Source: Haemaphysalis longicornis (taxonomy: Eukaryota; Arthropoda; Arachnida; Ixodida; Ixodidae). Taken from it: a DNA stretch of 64,000 bases. The notes beneath the pieces were generated by a model. It was not told the origin of the DNA. It searched no databases and worked only from the letters and a program-made list of their open reading frames with translations. Shown here one piece after another: positions 1-12,000 of the stretch (its first letter is position 1; every line of letters begins with the position of its first letter). The stretch is taken from contig CM023457.1 in the NCBI GenBank assembly GCA_013339765.2, forward strand, positions 51,175,745 to 51,239,744, read 5' to 3'. Both the position numbers and the translations under genes were made by a program.

Positions 1-178
1 GTTTGCATAGCAAGCGGGGCGTCGAGACGGTCGCGGCCGAAGTGACTGATATCTGCATATGCTACGTTTCGCGCGTGCGATAACGCCCGGATTTTTTTTT
101 TACGGCCCTTTCTTTTGCCCTTCGGGCCGAACGCTCACCAGTGGACGCTCGTAATAGCGCTTTCTCCGATTCAAATTA

Positions 179-405
179 GTTTAACGCGCCAAAGCTGCAC
201 TAGCTGGGCTGTGAGGCGACGCGTAGCGGAGGGCTCCGGATTAATTTAGACCACGCGGAGATCTTTGACGTGCGCCGAAATCTCGACGCACGGGCGTTTT
301 CGCTTTGCGCCTCCACCTGGAAAGCGGCCGCCGCGGCCGGGAATCGAACGCACGACCATGGGCTGAGCAGCGCAACGCCTTAGCCACTGAGCCACCGCGA
401 TGGGT
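179..405 (-). mobile_element. Ruka-type tRNA-derived SINE, 3' tail missing
   Basis: Read on the - strand this is a tRNA-like head (complement of GCCACTGAGCCACCGCG at 382-400), a B-box-like GATTC-containing stretch near 341-352, and the shared SINE body ending at a TTAACGCGCC terminus near 179-190. The head and body match the copies at 3730, 16162, 44596 and 61266. The usual AATC tail is absent and the head is diverged, so it is an old copy. Confidence 0.8.
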
Positions 406-1554
406 CTTCCTTCGATTTGGCTGCACTGGTTGCACACCGGGGCAGGTGGTGCAGCACTGGTGCAGTGAGTGAAGGGCTTGACGCAAAGGCTTGACCTCCT
501 TGTTCCGCACTTTTTAAGGATCAAGTGACCTCGGTATTTAACTGTGCACTGTTTTTGAAGACCCCGGTGTTCACGTCCAAAAGCTGGCGTCATGACACAC
601 CGAGGCCTAGAACTAATACCCGCGCGGTGATCACTGTAGGCGATAAATAACCGTCCAAATTGTTTCCAAGATCCGTTATGGGTCGGCTTCTTATTTAAGA
701 ATACGTTTTTTTCAGCGCAAGTTTCAGACCGCAATGTCGGTTATGTGGTTGTACCATAGTATAGGTAGTATATATAGTAGTATATATATAGTATATTATA
801 GTATATATGGTATACTATATATGTATAAAACTGGAGTATATGTGAAGGTGGATGCTGGTCATCTACTTTTGTTTTTACGCTACCCGAAGTTATATGCTAA
901 CGCATGTGAAACATGCGTTAGCATATTCTTTAGATTGATTCTTTACATTGATTCTTCAGAAGGCTGTAGTGCCATGAAGTGTAAAACTCCAGGGAAAAGT
1001 GGACTAACAGTGTTGTCTACCTTAATATTTTATTCCATTTCACTCCGTTCTACGCCTTCAAACGCCTTTAAACATAGATTAACCTACAAAATACACCTTG
1101 ATGACTTACGGCCACCGACAAACGAAACGTCAGCATAGATGTGAACTGGAATGCTTTAAATCGATTACTTTGGCTCCCAGAAGTCGCAAATTTCGCTTTT
1201 CGGGTAGAAGGTTATTACCATAATTATTATACATAATTGAACGGGTGCGGAAAGAAGTCGCGTTGTCTGTGCGTTGTTTCGTGTTTTTGTGTAAGCGTTT
1301 ATTTGGCCATTAATGCGTGTTTTCTGTGCGCTATACCTCACAGGTTTGGTACAAATTAATCTCTCATGCCTTTCAACTATTAACTACTTTCAGCTTACAA
1401 CTACTATACGACACATCTGTCCACTTAATGTGTACAATTATGCGCACTATTAGGCGTCTAGGCAACGCCTACTCAAAACTTTTGAGTATATTTCTTGCGT
1501 GTAAAAGAACCCAATTTTAGATAAATTCAGCAGCAGGACAGAGCCGCCGCAATA
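406..1554. other. No gene seen; short AT-dinucleotide tract
   Basis: I see no exon with splice signals here. Positions 766-830 are an irregular (TA)n tract. A 134-codon open frame across 734-1138 runs through that tract, has AT-rich codons and matches nothing I recognise, so it is not called. Confidence 0.5.
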
Positions 1555-2071
1555 TTAACCCTTTCATGCCCAAAACTTTATTATTTTGCTTTACCGTGTG
1601 AGAAGTTTCTTATGATCTTAAAGTACTTCCGACATCACAAATATGAAGTGAGAAAAAAGTTTGGGTTCATTAGGGCGGACACTAGGACACACTGGACACT
1701 AGGACACACTGGACACTAGGACACAATGGACACTGGCTGCCCATATATCGCTCGAACAAGAGATCACCATGATTTATGGTTTAAGTGAAGACAATACGGT
1801 AAATTTGTATTGCTATCATTTGTAATAGCAACGAACTGCACAATTTCGGTTACCTTTCACTAGTCCATTGACCCACCCGGGCTCGATGCTAGTTGACGCG
1901 GCACGCATAAACAATATTTTCTTTAGCACACAAAAGTGGGTGCTGCCCTCGTTTTTTTTAATTTTTGGAGGTTCGGGATCCTTTGTCTGTCGATAGGTGG
2001 TCTTAAATTTCCAAAAAACACGATATGCGAGGGAAAAATTTTCAGTTGCTCCTGGGGCATAAAAGGGTTAA
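1555..2071. mobile_element. TTAA-flanked MITE (piggyBac-like ends), copy A
   Basis: The element starts TTAACCCTTTCATGCCC at 1555 and ends GGGCATAAAAGGGTTAA at 2071, so the ends are inverted repeats and both carry the tetranucleotide TTAA. A TTAA target duplication with CCCTTT-like ends is the known signature of piggyBac elements; assignment of this 517-bp non-coding copy to that superfamily is inference. A short 17-bp tandem repeat lies inside at 1677-1733. Confidence 0.65.
1677..1733. repeat. 17-bp tandem repeat, about 3.4 copies
   Basis: The unit GGACACTAGGACACACT is repeated three times with one mismatch, followed by a partial unit. Confidence 0.85.
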
Positions 2072-2260
2072 ATATTTCGTGCGTAATTGGTCCGACGTTT
2101 GCGTACATGTGCCCAATTTCTTCGACTTCACACTAACCAACACCTCAACTAACTTGTGCCGTTTTTTGTTTTTCAGCTGACTCTCGTGCTAAACGTAGCT
2201 CAGCGCAGATAGCGCACCACACTGAGCTTCCTTACATCAGGGGTATGCACCACGTTTGAA

Positions 2261-2657
2261 GTCTAACCCTTTGTGCCCTCGTTCGTCCTCCTCCTCGCCC
2301 TGCCCGACGTGTTACTAACTTATCGTCTGCTTTTCCCACCTCGTTGTTTAACACTTCACGCTAACTTTTCACTAACACTTCACGCCAACTTGCGCTCCTA
2401 CTGTTGTCTCCTCTTTGTGTCGTCGTTCCGCGCAATCCTCATGGCGTTTCAAGTATCAGACCAACTAGCCGTCAACAAGTCTTGCTAACTTACTAAAACC
2501 TGTTTTCTTATTGTGCGGCAACTACTTCTGTCATCTTTTGATGCCAAGCTGTAGCGATGTGCTGTTGCGCGCCCAAGGGACACCCGTGGAAGAAATCACC
2601 TCAAGACAAACGGCAACTAAAAAGAACAATGAGGTCGACGCGAGAGTAGGGGGTTAA
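2261..2657. mobile_element. Possible degraded TTAA-type MITE
   Basis: The left side reads CTAACCCTTTGTGCCC and the right side TAGGGGGTTAA, resembling the ends of the element at 1555-2071 on a shorter 397-bp body. The left target has lost the TTAA form and the inverted repeat is weak. Confidence 0.3.
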
Positions 2658-2919
2658 ATTGTACTGAGAAACAGATAACCCGTGATGTTTATCTTGGCGA
2701 AGACAGGATAGGGAAGCTTACTTCGTGTTTAGAATGCTTCAATTTCTTACAATTCCTCAGACTAATTTCCATCGTCTTGCATGGTTGCGTAGATTTATGA
2801 ACGAACAATATGGCAAAAAAGAAACTCCTTGTGCCGAACGAAGCCCGGATTCCCGTATTCGTGCTCGCCAGTAACGGTTTGTGCCACGCCCTAAATTTTT
2901 CTTTCCTGGGCACAGACGG

Positions 2920-3050
2920 GTACTCCGTACGGCGTACCCGTCGTAGGGCGTCCCGCAGAGGCTTCAAAAACCAAGGGGTTTAGTCAACCGTTAGAAACTC
3001 GTGAAACGATGACGCTTGTCCTCGACAAGGTCTTACAGCCTTTCTGGCCA
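2920..3050. repeat. Dispersed repeat B, fragment
   Basis: The stretch around 2932-2965 (GGCGTACCCGTCGTAGGGCG, then a GAGGCTTC-type block) and the following AAACTCGTGAA block match 5236-5330 and, less well, 24830-24930. It is a fragment of a longer repeat better preserved at 5115-5680. Confidence 0.6.
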
Positions 3051-3729
3051 ATACGCAACATTTAATTAATACTACCTCGAGTTTTCTGCTCTCAGAGAAT
3101 GCGGCCGAAGCTTTGCGCCTACACCGCGGTCTGAAGAGTGTAGGCGTGAATTGGCTGGGGTTTGCTTACATCACTATAGTGAAGTGATCGGTCAGCCTAT
3201 ACGTTCAGCGTCTGGTGCTTCGCTGCACAAACGGTGTGGCCAGCGGCGTGACTGTTTTATTCACTCCTGTCTATACGTACTCGGAGGCCAGCAGTCAGAC
3301 CGCCAGGGTAAGCAAAGGGGAAGGAATTTCCCGCGAGCTCACGACCCGAACCCGCCACTTTCATGGTCGTGGGTGTGGGTCATGCCCGGGGGCCGTGTTT
3401 TTTTTTTTAATTTCTTTCTTTCATTTCAAAAAAATGTACTTCAATTCAAAAGCTTTATACATTCCTTCCCCCTGGTCTTCCCTGGCAGTCTTGACTGCTG
3501 CTGACCTCTTCGGGTTCATTAAACGATCCACTCATTTCCAAATGCTCGGTATATGTTTAGTGTAAACAAGCGCTTTTAGCGCTCCGTATATGTTCAATGT
3601 AAACAAGCGTTTTTAGCATTGTCAGCGCAGGCACTAGTGCTGGAACGAGAAGCCTTACCGTCGATCAAAAGAAGCAAGGAGGAAAACGAAGAGAAAAACA
3701 GAAAATGAGACTAGGACACCACATACTGA
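3050..3729. other. No gene seen; 35-bp tandem duplication at 3548-3617
   Basis: Two overlapping open frames at 3151-3565 are not bounded by convincing splice sites and match nothing I know. At 3548-3617 a unit containing GTATATGTT and GTAAACAAGCG is repeated twice with a few changes. Confidence 0.45.
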
Positions 3730-3965
3730 CCCGCCGCGGTGGCTCAGTGGCTAAGGCGTTGCGCTGCTGAGCACGAGGTCGCGGGTTCGATTTCCGGCCG
3801 TGGCGGCCGCTTTTCTGATGGAGGCGAAAAGCAAAAACGCCCGTGTGTACGAGATTTCGGCGCACGTTAAAGATCCCCAGGTGGTCAAAATTAATCCGGA
3901 GCCCTCCACTACGGCGCGCCTCATCGCCTACGTTGCGTCGGCGCGTTAAACCCTACAATCAATCG
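3730..3965 (+). mobile_element. Ruka-type SINE, full length
   Basis: A tRNA-like head (CCGCCGCGGTGGCTCAGTGG at 3731) carries pol III A-box and B-box sequences (GGTTCGATTTCC near 3783), followed by the common body and the ACAATCAATC tail. It is flanked by a target-site duplication: CCACATACTG at 3719-3728 and again at 3969-3978, extending to 14 bp with one mismatch. This proves retrotransposition as one unit. Confidence 0.93.
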
Positions 3966-4260
3966 AGACCACATACTGTTGTTGTGAAGGTAATGTAAGA
4001 CGAAGGGCTGACACGACTGATACAAATCACTGAGGCTACTGGTGAAAGGGGATGAGCAGATGGGGTCATTAGAGGAGTGATCAGAAGAGAAAACTCGGGG
4101 AGAGACGGATTCAGTCGGCTCGTCCAGTTTGGAGGCTTCTGCCCAGGACCTCCACCCGCCTCTGCCTTGCAGTAGATGCCCGAAAGCTGTTGGTGTTTCC
4201 TTAAAACAAGACTGAATATGCTTGAGTCACTACGCTTTCTAACCTATGTTTCTTGCAATA

Positions 4261-4847
4261 CAGTTGAACCTCGTTATAACGAACACTGATATAGCGAATT
4301 ATCGGCTATAGCGAAGTAAATGCAAACTTTGGTTGGTCGCGCTTTATTTCAAGACACTTACTATAGCGAAATTGAAACCGGAAGAGCCGCGCCATATCGG
4401 TTATAACGAAGAAATATTTGACCAGGGGGCTGAGAAGCCACTGTGAAAAACCTCCCGTAGTCCGAAACTCCAGAAGTATAAAGGCCCTTTTGTTCGTGGA
4501 CACTAAAAATTTCATCTTGCTCAGTGCTGTGAGTTGCCACCAGACGAAGATCACATCCTTCATCAAATAAGGACGCAGGCCTGTTTTGTCAGTGAACTTC
4601 GTTTTTTAATTTCACGTGCTCCGTTCCGGTTCATTGAGCTTGAAATGCAACAAGGAGAAAGGTAAGGGTTAACTTGTTTGTAGTGGGTTCGGAGCCTTAA
4701 AAAGTGCATTTTTGTATCAAGTATTTTTGCGCGAGCCTAATTGGCGATCTGTTATAGCCTATTTTTACCTCTACTGATATAACGAATATCGGTTATAACG
4801 AACTAATTTGCTGTCCCGGCACAACTGCGTTATCACGAGGCTCGACT
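4261..4847. mobile_element. Tigger/pogo-like DNA element, family A, near full length
   Basis: The left end CAGTTGAACCTCGTTATAAC is mirrored by the right end near 4830-4847 (complement AGTCGAGCCTCGTGATAACG). The ends abut TA, as expected for the Tc1/mariner-pogo superfamily. The inside repeats TATAACGAA/TATAGCGAA motifs near both ends. No transposase frame is intact; an 86-codon frame at 4306-4566 is not called. Related copies lie at 8398, 11578 and 63624. Confidence 0.75.
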
Positions 4848-5114
4848 TATTGGCACTGTCGCCCAGCGCCGCTTTTTAAGATCTGTCTCATTGTTTCTCT
4901 TCCACCGCTGCAGCGGGCGCTTTGATGTAGTGCGGATGTCTTTCGGCGGCTCTTGAAAGAAAGCCCTGGCTTTGCTTGTCGTTTCCCAATCGCATCGCGC
5001 AGCGTCGCATTCGCTAAACCCTTCGGCATTTTGCGCTCTTTTCAGATCCTGTGGATCCGTCAAACGATGTTTCACCACTTGGCGGTAAGTTATTGCCACG
5101 AACTGTCTCGGGTT

Positions 5115-5680
5115 CATTTTAAGTGCAGAGCCCTTTAGGGACTCGCCTTTTCGTCGTAAGTGCTCGCTGTAACGCTCGATGTCAAGCGACTGCCGGAATC
5201 AGGCGGCGCAGCGGCTTAACGGGCCCAAGTTGAGCCCGGCGTACCCGTCGTAGGGCGTCCCGCCGAGGTTTCGAAAACAACGCGGCTTAAATACTCATAA
5301 CCGTTCGAAACACGTGAACCGCTGGCGCTGGTCGTACATCTCCCCGTTGTTTAGCGCGAACAAAACTGCAGGTACATTTGAGGCGAAATATACGTAATTA
5401 ATCGGCAGCACCTGCGTTTATATAGCTCGGAACGCTCGTTGGGTTGGTTTTTGCGGTAGGCAGTGCAACGCCGGCACGTGCAGGAGAATAAACAAGAAAA
5501 ACAGAACTCCACTGGCGCTGTTCAGGCAGAGGGCGCGCGAGCACTGCGGAGGCGGGAAATTTGAATTGCATTAGGTGGTAGCAGCGAGCGGCTAACGGCG
5601 CTACAGCCCATTATGTCGAATCACTGCTCTGCGCTTCCGACAGCTTTAACGTTGAGTGGAACGGCTTTATTTTTTGTTTG
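5115..5680. repeat. Dispersed repeat B, longest copy
   Basis: This 560-bp block matches 24773-25375 along its length, with landmarks GCAGAGCCCTTTAGGGACTC (5127), CGGGAAATTTGAATTGCATT (5554) and CGTTGAGTGGAACGGCTTTA (5651). Parts recur at 2920-3050, 11165-11315 and 48055-48235. I see no terminal inverted repeats or coding capacity and cannot name the class. Confidence 0.75.
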
Positions 5681-5953
5681 TTTGTGTTACCAGTTGCTCG
5701 AGGTTGCGCCCGGTTTTCTTGCATACTTTTCAAGAGCGTTCGATTTCTCCTTTTGTCGCATGCCACGGTGGGCGACCTTGTTTAATAGTGAAACGGTGTC
5801 TTCATCCTTCAAAAACAGACTGTGTTTTAGACAATTTTCTCAATTTAATTGAATCGTTCCGGAGAGTAGTGTTCCAAATTGCGCGCGTACTTCTGAGGGC
5901 ACTCAAAGTTGCTGTTGTGACCGCCTTCCTTTTTTTTTGTTCCTTGCTGGTAG

Positions 5954-6013
5954 GTAACGATGATGGCGCTGAAGCTCCGCCAAGCACTGACGCACTCTCA
6001 AACGCCACTGACG
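5954..6013 (+). CDS. MAM gene, linker exon 1 (phase 1-1)
   Basis: A 60-nt exon between a pyrimidine-rich acceptor ending CTGGTAG and the donor ACG|GTACGT. It encodes an acidic stretch containing DDGAEAPPSTD and an N-glycosylation sequon (NAT). Both borders are phase 1, so its loss would keep frame. The upstream exon that supplies the first base of its codon was not recognised. Confidence 0.6.
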
Positions 6014-9000
6014 GTACGTATCTTAAAAATCTGCTTTGATCTTTGACCCGATCGGCGCACCGCTGCGGAAGCCAGTTTATCTACAAGCATAACAAAGACA
6101 AGACAAGCCAAGCCAATCCTTGTCGATCGAGGCGAAAAGAAAATGGCGCATGCTGTAGTTGCTGCTTACTGCTTTAACTGACTCTGCTAATAAGTCATTT
6201 AGGGAGACTGCAACTGAGCGAGCAGGCTTTCAATTGCGTGTCCTGTCTTCTCGCCGTCAGTTCGTTCTCGCGATGACTTGAATTCTAAATGCGCATTTTA
6301 ATAAAGGATTTCGTAACTCTTTAAAGAAGTGAGGCGGATTTAAAACAAGGAAGTTTGTGATTCTGTCGCAGCGTGTATATTTTAATAAGTGTGACTGAAA
6401 ATGACAAATTTCGCGAAGAGCGATATCGCGGATAACTTTTGCTCGTTAGATAACCTCATTTCTTGTACTTCATGCACGGCTTTTTTACTAAGAATCGCCT
6501 AGTTGTAAAGAAGTTTAGTTCATCCTTTTTAACCTAACCAGATTCAAATAACAAGTGTGCGGACCGGCACATATTGATGATATAGCGACCGAAATGCTTC
6601 GCAACTAAAGATTAATTCCTTCGTTGTCAGTAAAATAGCTGATCTACTTAGAGGATGGCAAGACTTGAAATTAATGCCGCATGGCTTAAGGCGTTTCAGT
6701 GTCATGCAGCTTAGACGCTCTTTCACGAACATGTAAATATGCCCGGACCTGTAGAAACTGACACTGACCTCAGCAGTCTTAACGAGTTTCTGAGGACAAA
6801 TGGTCATCCACGCAAAGTCCACGAAACAAACCTATACAGTAACTTCGAATATTTCAAGCTTAAATAAAAAATGCCCTTGGTCAGGTGTTCGAACTCACCA
6901 CAACGTCTTGTCGGGAGATTGATCAGCAGAACTGGTGTTGTCGGTCAACCGAGCAGGAGAGGGAACGCACAGACACCGCATTGGGTTTCTCGAATTCTTT
7001 CTAATCTGGCTTTGTGTGGCATTCAGAACGCACCCTGAATGTCAAGGGCATTTTTTTTTTGTAAATACTAGTGTAGTTTTGGTCGCCATAAAGTTTGTTC
7101 CTCTTTCTCCTCCTGAATTGGGAATAACTTAAGCACTATGCCTCTGATACCGTGAGTGAATTGGTGTTAGTGTACACGCGTACCTAGCTTTGCAGTGAGC
7201 GCCGGCCATTCCTCCGCCGACCAAACTATTAAAATCACCACAAGTCCCACAGGTTTGTCCTTCAAAACTGGGGGACCAGGTGCAATATGCCCCGCCAGTG
7301 ATCCGGTGCCTCTTCGGAAAGAGAACGTTTAATTGATGATGATGGCAATGTATAGGTCGTATTCGTTGAAAAATTTAGCGGTCAATTTTTTCGCTTGGCA
7401 ACACTGGAAACAGCCACAGACATGGCCGATGCGTGACGGACTTGGCGCGGCTTGGGCCACTGCGCCCGCACGCCGAAAAAAAAAAAAAAAAACGCCGGCC
7501 TGCGTCGTCTGCTCCGTTTCAACCCGATTCTCAGCGGTGATGTCAATAGAGATGTTATTAATCGCCCTCGCATTGGACTCGAGGCATTACTTTACGTTCG
7601 GTGAGGTAGTTTGTTAACGTGCAACGCAGTCATGTGCTCAGCACGGACAAGTACCGCCATCCCGCGGAGCCCGACGTAACGAGTGACGGCGCACTCACAC
7701 GGTTGCCTGAATGCGCGGCTCGCCAGTGAATACAGGCAATGCCTGTCCAGCTTCTGCATGCCTAGCTGGGGCCAATCTTCCCTGCTCCTTATATCTGTGG
7801 AAACAAGATTTCTATTGCGTTATCTTTTCCTCTTACCTCAGAATCCAACAACGAGGACAACGTGGGCCTCGTCGACCAACTCGATATGGAGGAAATTTCC
7901 GGCAGAGTTTTGCCCATTGCTTTACAGACCATAGGTAAGCCTGAAAAGAGCTTCTCCCTTGACAACGAACTAGAGCCGAGTGATCTCAAAGGTATACTTG
8001 TTAAAGGCACAGAAACGATTTTTTGTGCGGTGCGTGTTCTTTAGCGCATATGAAAGTCAGCGTTTATACTGTGCTAACTACGAGGAATTTCGGAAATAAA
8101 AGCAGGCGGAAATAATTTTAATTTTGCACTAAAATTTCCGAATCCTGAAAGGTGGAGACACCTAGCGTCTGAACGTGACACTATAGTGCAAGTGCCCCAT
8201 CAACCCCGTCGATTTCAAAGCGGGATTCAAAGACCACACGAAGGAATAGGAAAGGTTGCACATTATTGTTCTACACGGGGACAAGATTTTAAATCCCTCT
8301 TTTAAACTCACGGGCGGTTAAGTGTTGCCGCACTTCTCACTGCCATGGTTGCCAGAATTCCATTTGACGGGGCACGTATGGCTGGTGCAGTTAAACCTCG
8401 TCATAACGAACACTGATATAGCGAATTATCGGCTATAGCGAATTAAACAAACTTTGGTTGGTAACGCTTTATTTCAATGACACTGATTAGTTTATAACCA
8501 AACTGGGACCGTGAGGGCCCTCGCGATGTCGGATATAACGAAATATTTGACCGTGAGGCTGAGAAGCTACTCGCAAAAACAGCCGTAGTCTGAAAGTGCA
8601 GAAGTGTAAGGGCCCTTTTTGTTTGTGGACACTGTGGAAAACTTCATCTTGCTCAGCGCTGTGGTTGAATATCACATCCTTCATGAAATAAGGACGCAGC
8701 GAGGTCGCGGGTTCGATTTCCGGCCGCGGCGGCCGCTTTTCTGATGGAGGCGAAAAACAAAAACGGCCGTGTGGACGAGATTTCGGCGCATGTTAAAGAT
8801 CCCCAGGTGGTCAAAATTAATCGGGAGCGCTCCACTACGGCGCGCCTCATCGCCTGCGTTGCGTCGGCGCGTTAAACCATACAATCAAACCAGTCAGAAA
8901 TGAAAGAATCGATGTTAAGTATTGCTATCGAAACCAGGTTCTATCATGGCTCTGAAGATCACAGCGTTGCTTACGACACGCTGCAGCAGCGTTAGATTTC

Positions 9001-12000
9001 GCTTAGTTTTGTTTTACGTATTTTGCAAGGTCGCCACAATTAGCTGCGTATAGTCACGTCTGTACGGATTTCGAAGTAATTAAAAATGTCTATTATCTCG
9101 GTTCATTCTCATGAAAAGTCGCGTGCATATCAGCAGTGCATATAGCGACACGGCGAAATGCAGCACTCCACTGTTTGTTACGACTGCTGATAGCTTTAAT
9201 TATTCGTGGTGATAACGGCCACTTCACTTGGTTATGACGCCACTGTAAATAAGTTTCAACTGAAACAGTGCTCAACTCATCGTGGACTTTAGCTTTCCGG
9301 AAACACGAAATGTACGATTTTTTGTATTTTCTTAATTGACTTAATTTTTTTCTCTCTGTATTGCTGGATCTTATTGCTAAGCACGCATATTTGATTTGAA
9401 CGTGTCCTCTGCTGTGAACTCCTCTGTTGTGAACTCCTGAGGGTCAAGAGCCCTCGTCAGGCACTCAATGCCTTTAGCTGCTGCCCCTTCAGCAGGAATT
9501 GTAACAACGTCTGCTGGAAAATAGTTTTATTCTTCTTAAAATAAGATGAGGCACAATTGCGCAATAACCTTGGTCGAAGGCGTCGGAGGAAAAGCTACCG
9601 CTCTGGCTTGCTACATGCCAACGTTTGGCGTGCGCGTTCCAGTGCCCCATTTGACGATTGGCCGTTCGCCCGTCTATCCAGAGCATCCGCCTTCTCCACC
9701 CTCCTACGGCGCGTCGCGTCCGTTCCCCGGGCTGCCCTCGACACCCGACTACGGAGGTGAGTTTCCCGTGCTCCAGAGTTATCGCTTACGGAAAAACTTC
9801 GATGAGCCGGAAAGTTTGAACGGCCGCGCAGTAACTTACTGGCATTGTCAAACGTTTCCTATTGACTCGTTGGCTTTGGGCTGTAGTGTGCCGGTACACC
9901 TTACCTGGAATATTATATGGTTTTAGTAATTCAGGGCCACCATATATGCGACCGAGTGTGTGCTGCTCGTGTCTTAGAATTTACTTCTGCAGGAAGCTAC
10001 GCTTCTTATCTCAAACGCCGAGTTCAAACGCATCGTAACATGTAAATGTAGACACATTCCCATTTGCCTAATGTTTTGCACCATGTCACGATGCATGACT
10101 CGTTTTTAGTCGATTTGCACCCTGTATGCTATTGTTAGGCTGCTGTTTCCTAGACTTCTGTCTCCTAGACTTCTGTCTCCTAGACTTCTGTTTTCTGTTT
10201 TCTAGACTGCTGTTTTCTGTTTTCTAGACTGCTGTTAAGCTGGTGTTACGCTGTTACGCTGGGATTGCAAATAGCCTGTAATCCAATCTCATTGTTCGGG
10301 TTTAGCTGCATTGGCTCCATAATTACTCTTCTCCGTAACTTTCCAACACGTTGCGCCTTGTAAGCTTTTGGTGCGCATCACGTGATCTGTTTTCATCTGC
10401 GCGAGAACATTTCAGTGATGCCAGCTGTTTTTCTCGAACTCTCGACCCGGCTTGTCGTCGCAGCTCGTCCAGAATCGCGGTATCTAGCCACCGTTAGAGT
10501 AACGCGGCCTCGCGCACCCAAACAGAGGCTTCGAAAAGATCATCGCTTCTCCCCGTCAGGATCGAGCGTGAGTCCCTCGCGTTACGAAGACGATGTCAAT
10601 CCCAATGCGCCACGCAGGCGCACGTTTATCATACGCAAAGTGTTTGGAGTTGATCTTTGCGCTGCGCCGTCGCACGGGAGCTGCCGTTGCTAAAGCGCAA
10701 ATAAGTGCAAAATGGTACAAAACGAGCAATCATACCCAGCTTTCTCGCTCAAAAATTCTTACCTCTCAGGAACCCAGCAAAACCACTTCACCAGGAAAGT
10801 GATATTTGGCATAAACCAAGAATTCAACGTGAAGATGAAAATACTAAAAGAACACTTTCTCGGATTATGAATATGTTTTGTGTACTTCGCTGCCAAATCT
10901 TTATCCCCGTGCATTTCTATGGGATAGTTTCCACGGCTCAGGAACTTGGTCGCGCAGCGTGCGAGACTTGAAACTCTGTGCACGAAGCAATATTTCACCC
11001 CCCAATATTAGCCGCGCAAAATAACGTTACGTTTCGGTAAATACCTACAAAGTAATCACTCTTCAAAGGACTGCCATGAGCTGGAAAGCTGCACATGTAT
11101 CATAAATCAGTGCATAATTACCCGAAATTAATGAGAACTCAATCCAGAGTCTTTTTATAGCCTTTCCAGGGGCTGCGGCGCCCTCTTGACTACTCTCGGT
11201 ATCAACGCCAGGCTGATACTGAAACTTGTCGCGAGAGGGCGCCACATCCCATTTGTCGAACCGCTGCTCCGCCCTTGACAACTTTCACGTTGAGTGGAAT
11301 TGATTTAATGTTTTTTTTTCTCCGCCTGAAGTGAGAACATTCCAGTGTACTTTCGAGAACCACACGTGCGGAATGCGGAACCAGAAAAACATCGGGCCAA
11401 ACTTCAAGCTCGTCACCAACAGCATCGCCAGCCGGCCAGGTGAGTACGACACTCTTTATCATGAACGCGAAACACACTCACCACGCGTCTGTCGCCGTTA
11501 TCTTTTAGAACGTCTGTGAAATGGGGCCTTAACATACACGTCTCAACTAGTTGGGTTTAGTACGCTCTAGTGTATTACAGTCGCACCTCGTTATAGCGAA
11601 GTGATATCGGGACAGTAATTTGGTTCGTTATATCCGAGATTCGTTGTAACAGTAGAGCTAAAAATCGGTTCCAACCAATCGGTAATGTGGCTCCCGCAAA
11701 AAACTTCGACACAAGAATGCATTATTTTAATGTTCGAACCTAAAATAAAAACGGGTAACCCTCCTTTCCCCTTGTGGCATTTCAGGCTGAATGAACCAGA
11801 ACATGAAACGGGAAATTACAACAGAACAAAGTTCACTTCACAAAACAGACCTGCGTTCCTATTTTTTCGAGGAAGGACGTGATCTTTCTCTAGGGTGTGT
11901 CCACAGCACTGTGCTGGATGGAGTTTTCTAGTGTCCACGAACAAAGGGGCCTTTTCTACTTATGCAGTTTCGGACGCCGAGAGTTTTTCCAAGTAGCTCT

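Noticed and set aside
734..1138. 134-codon + strand open frame
   Set aside because: Runs through a TA dinucleotide tract, biased composition, no domain, no splice context.
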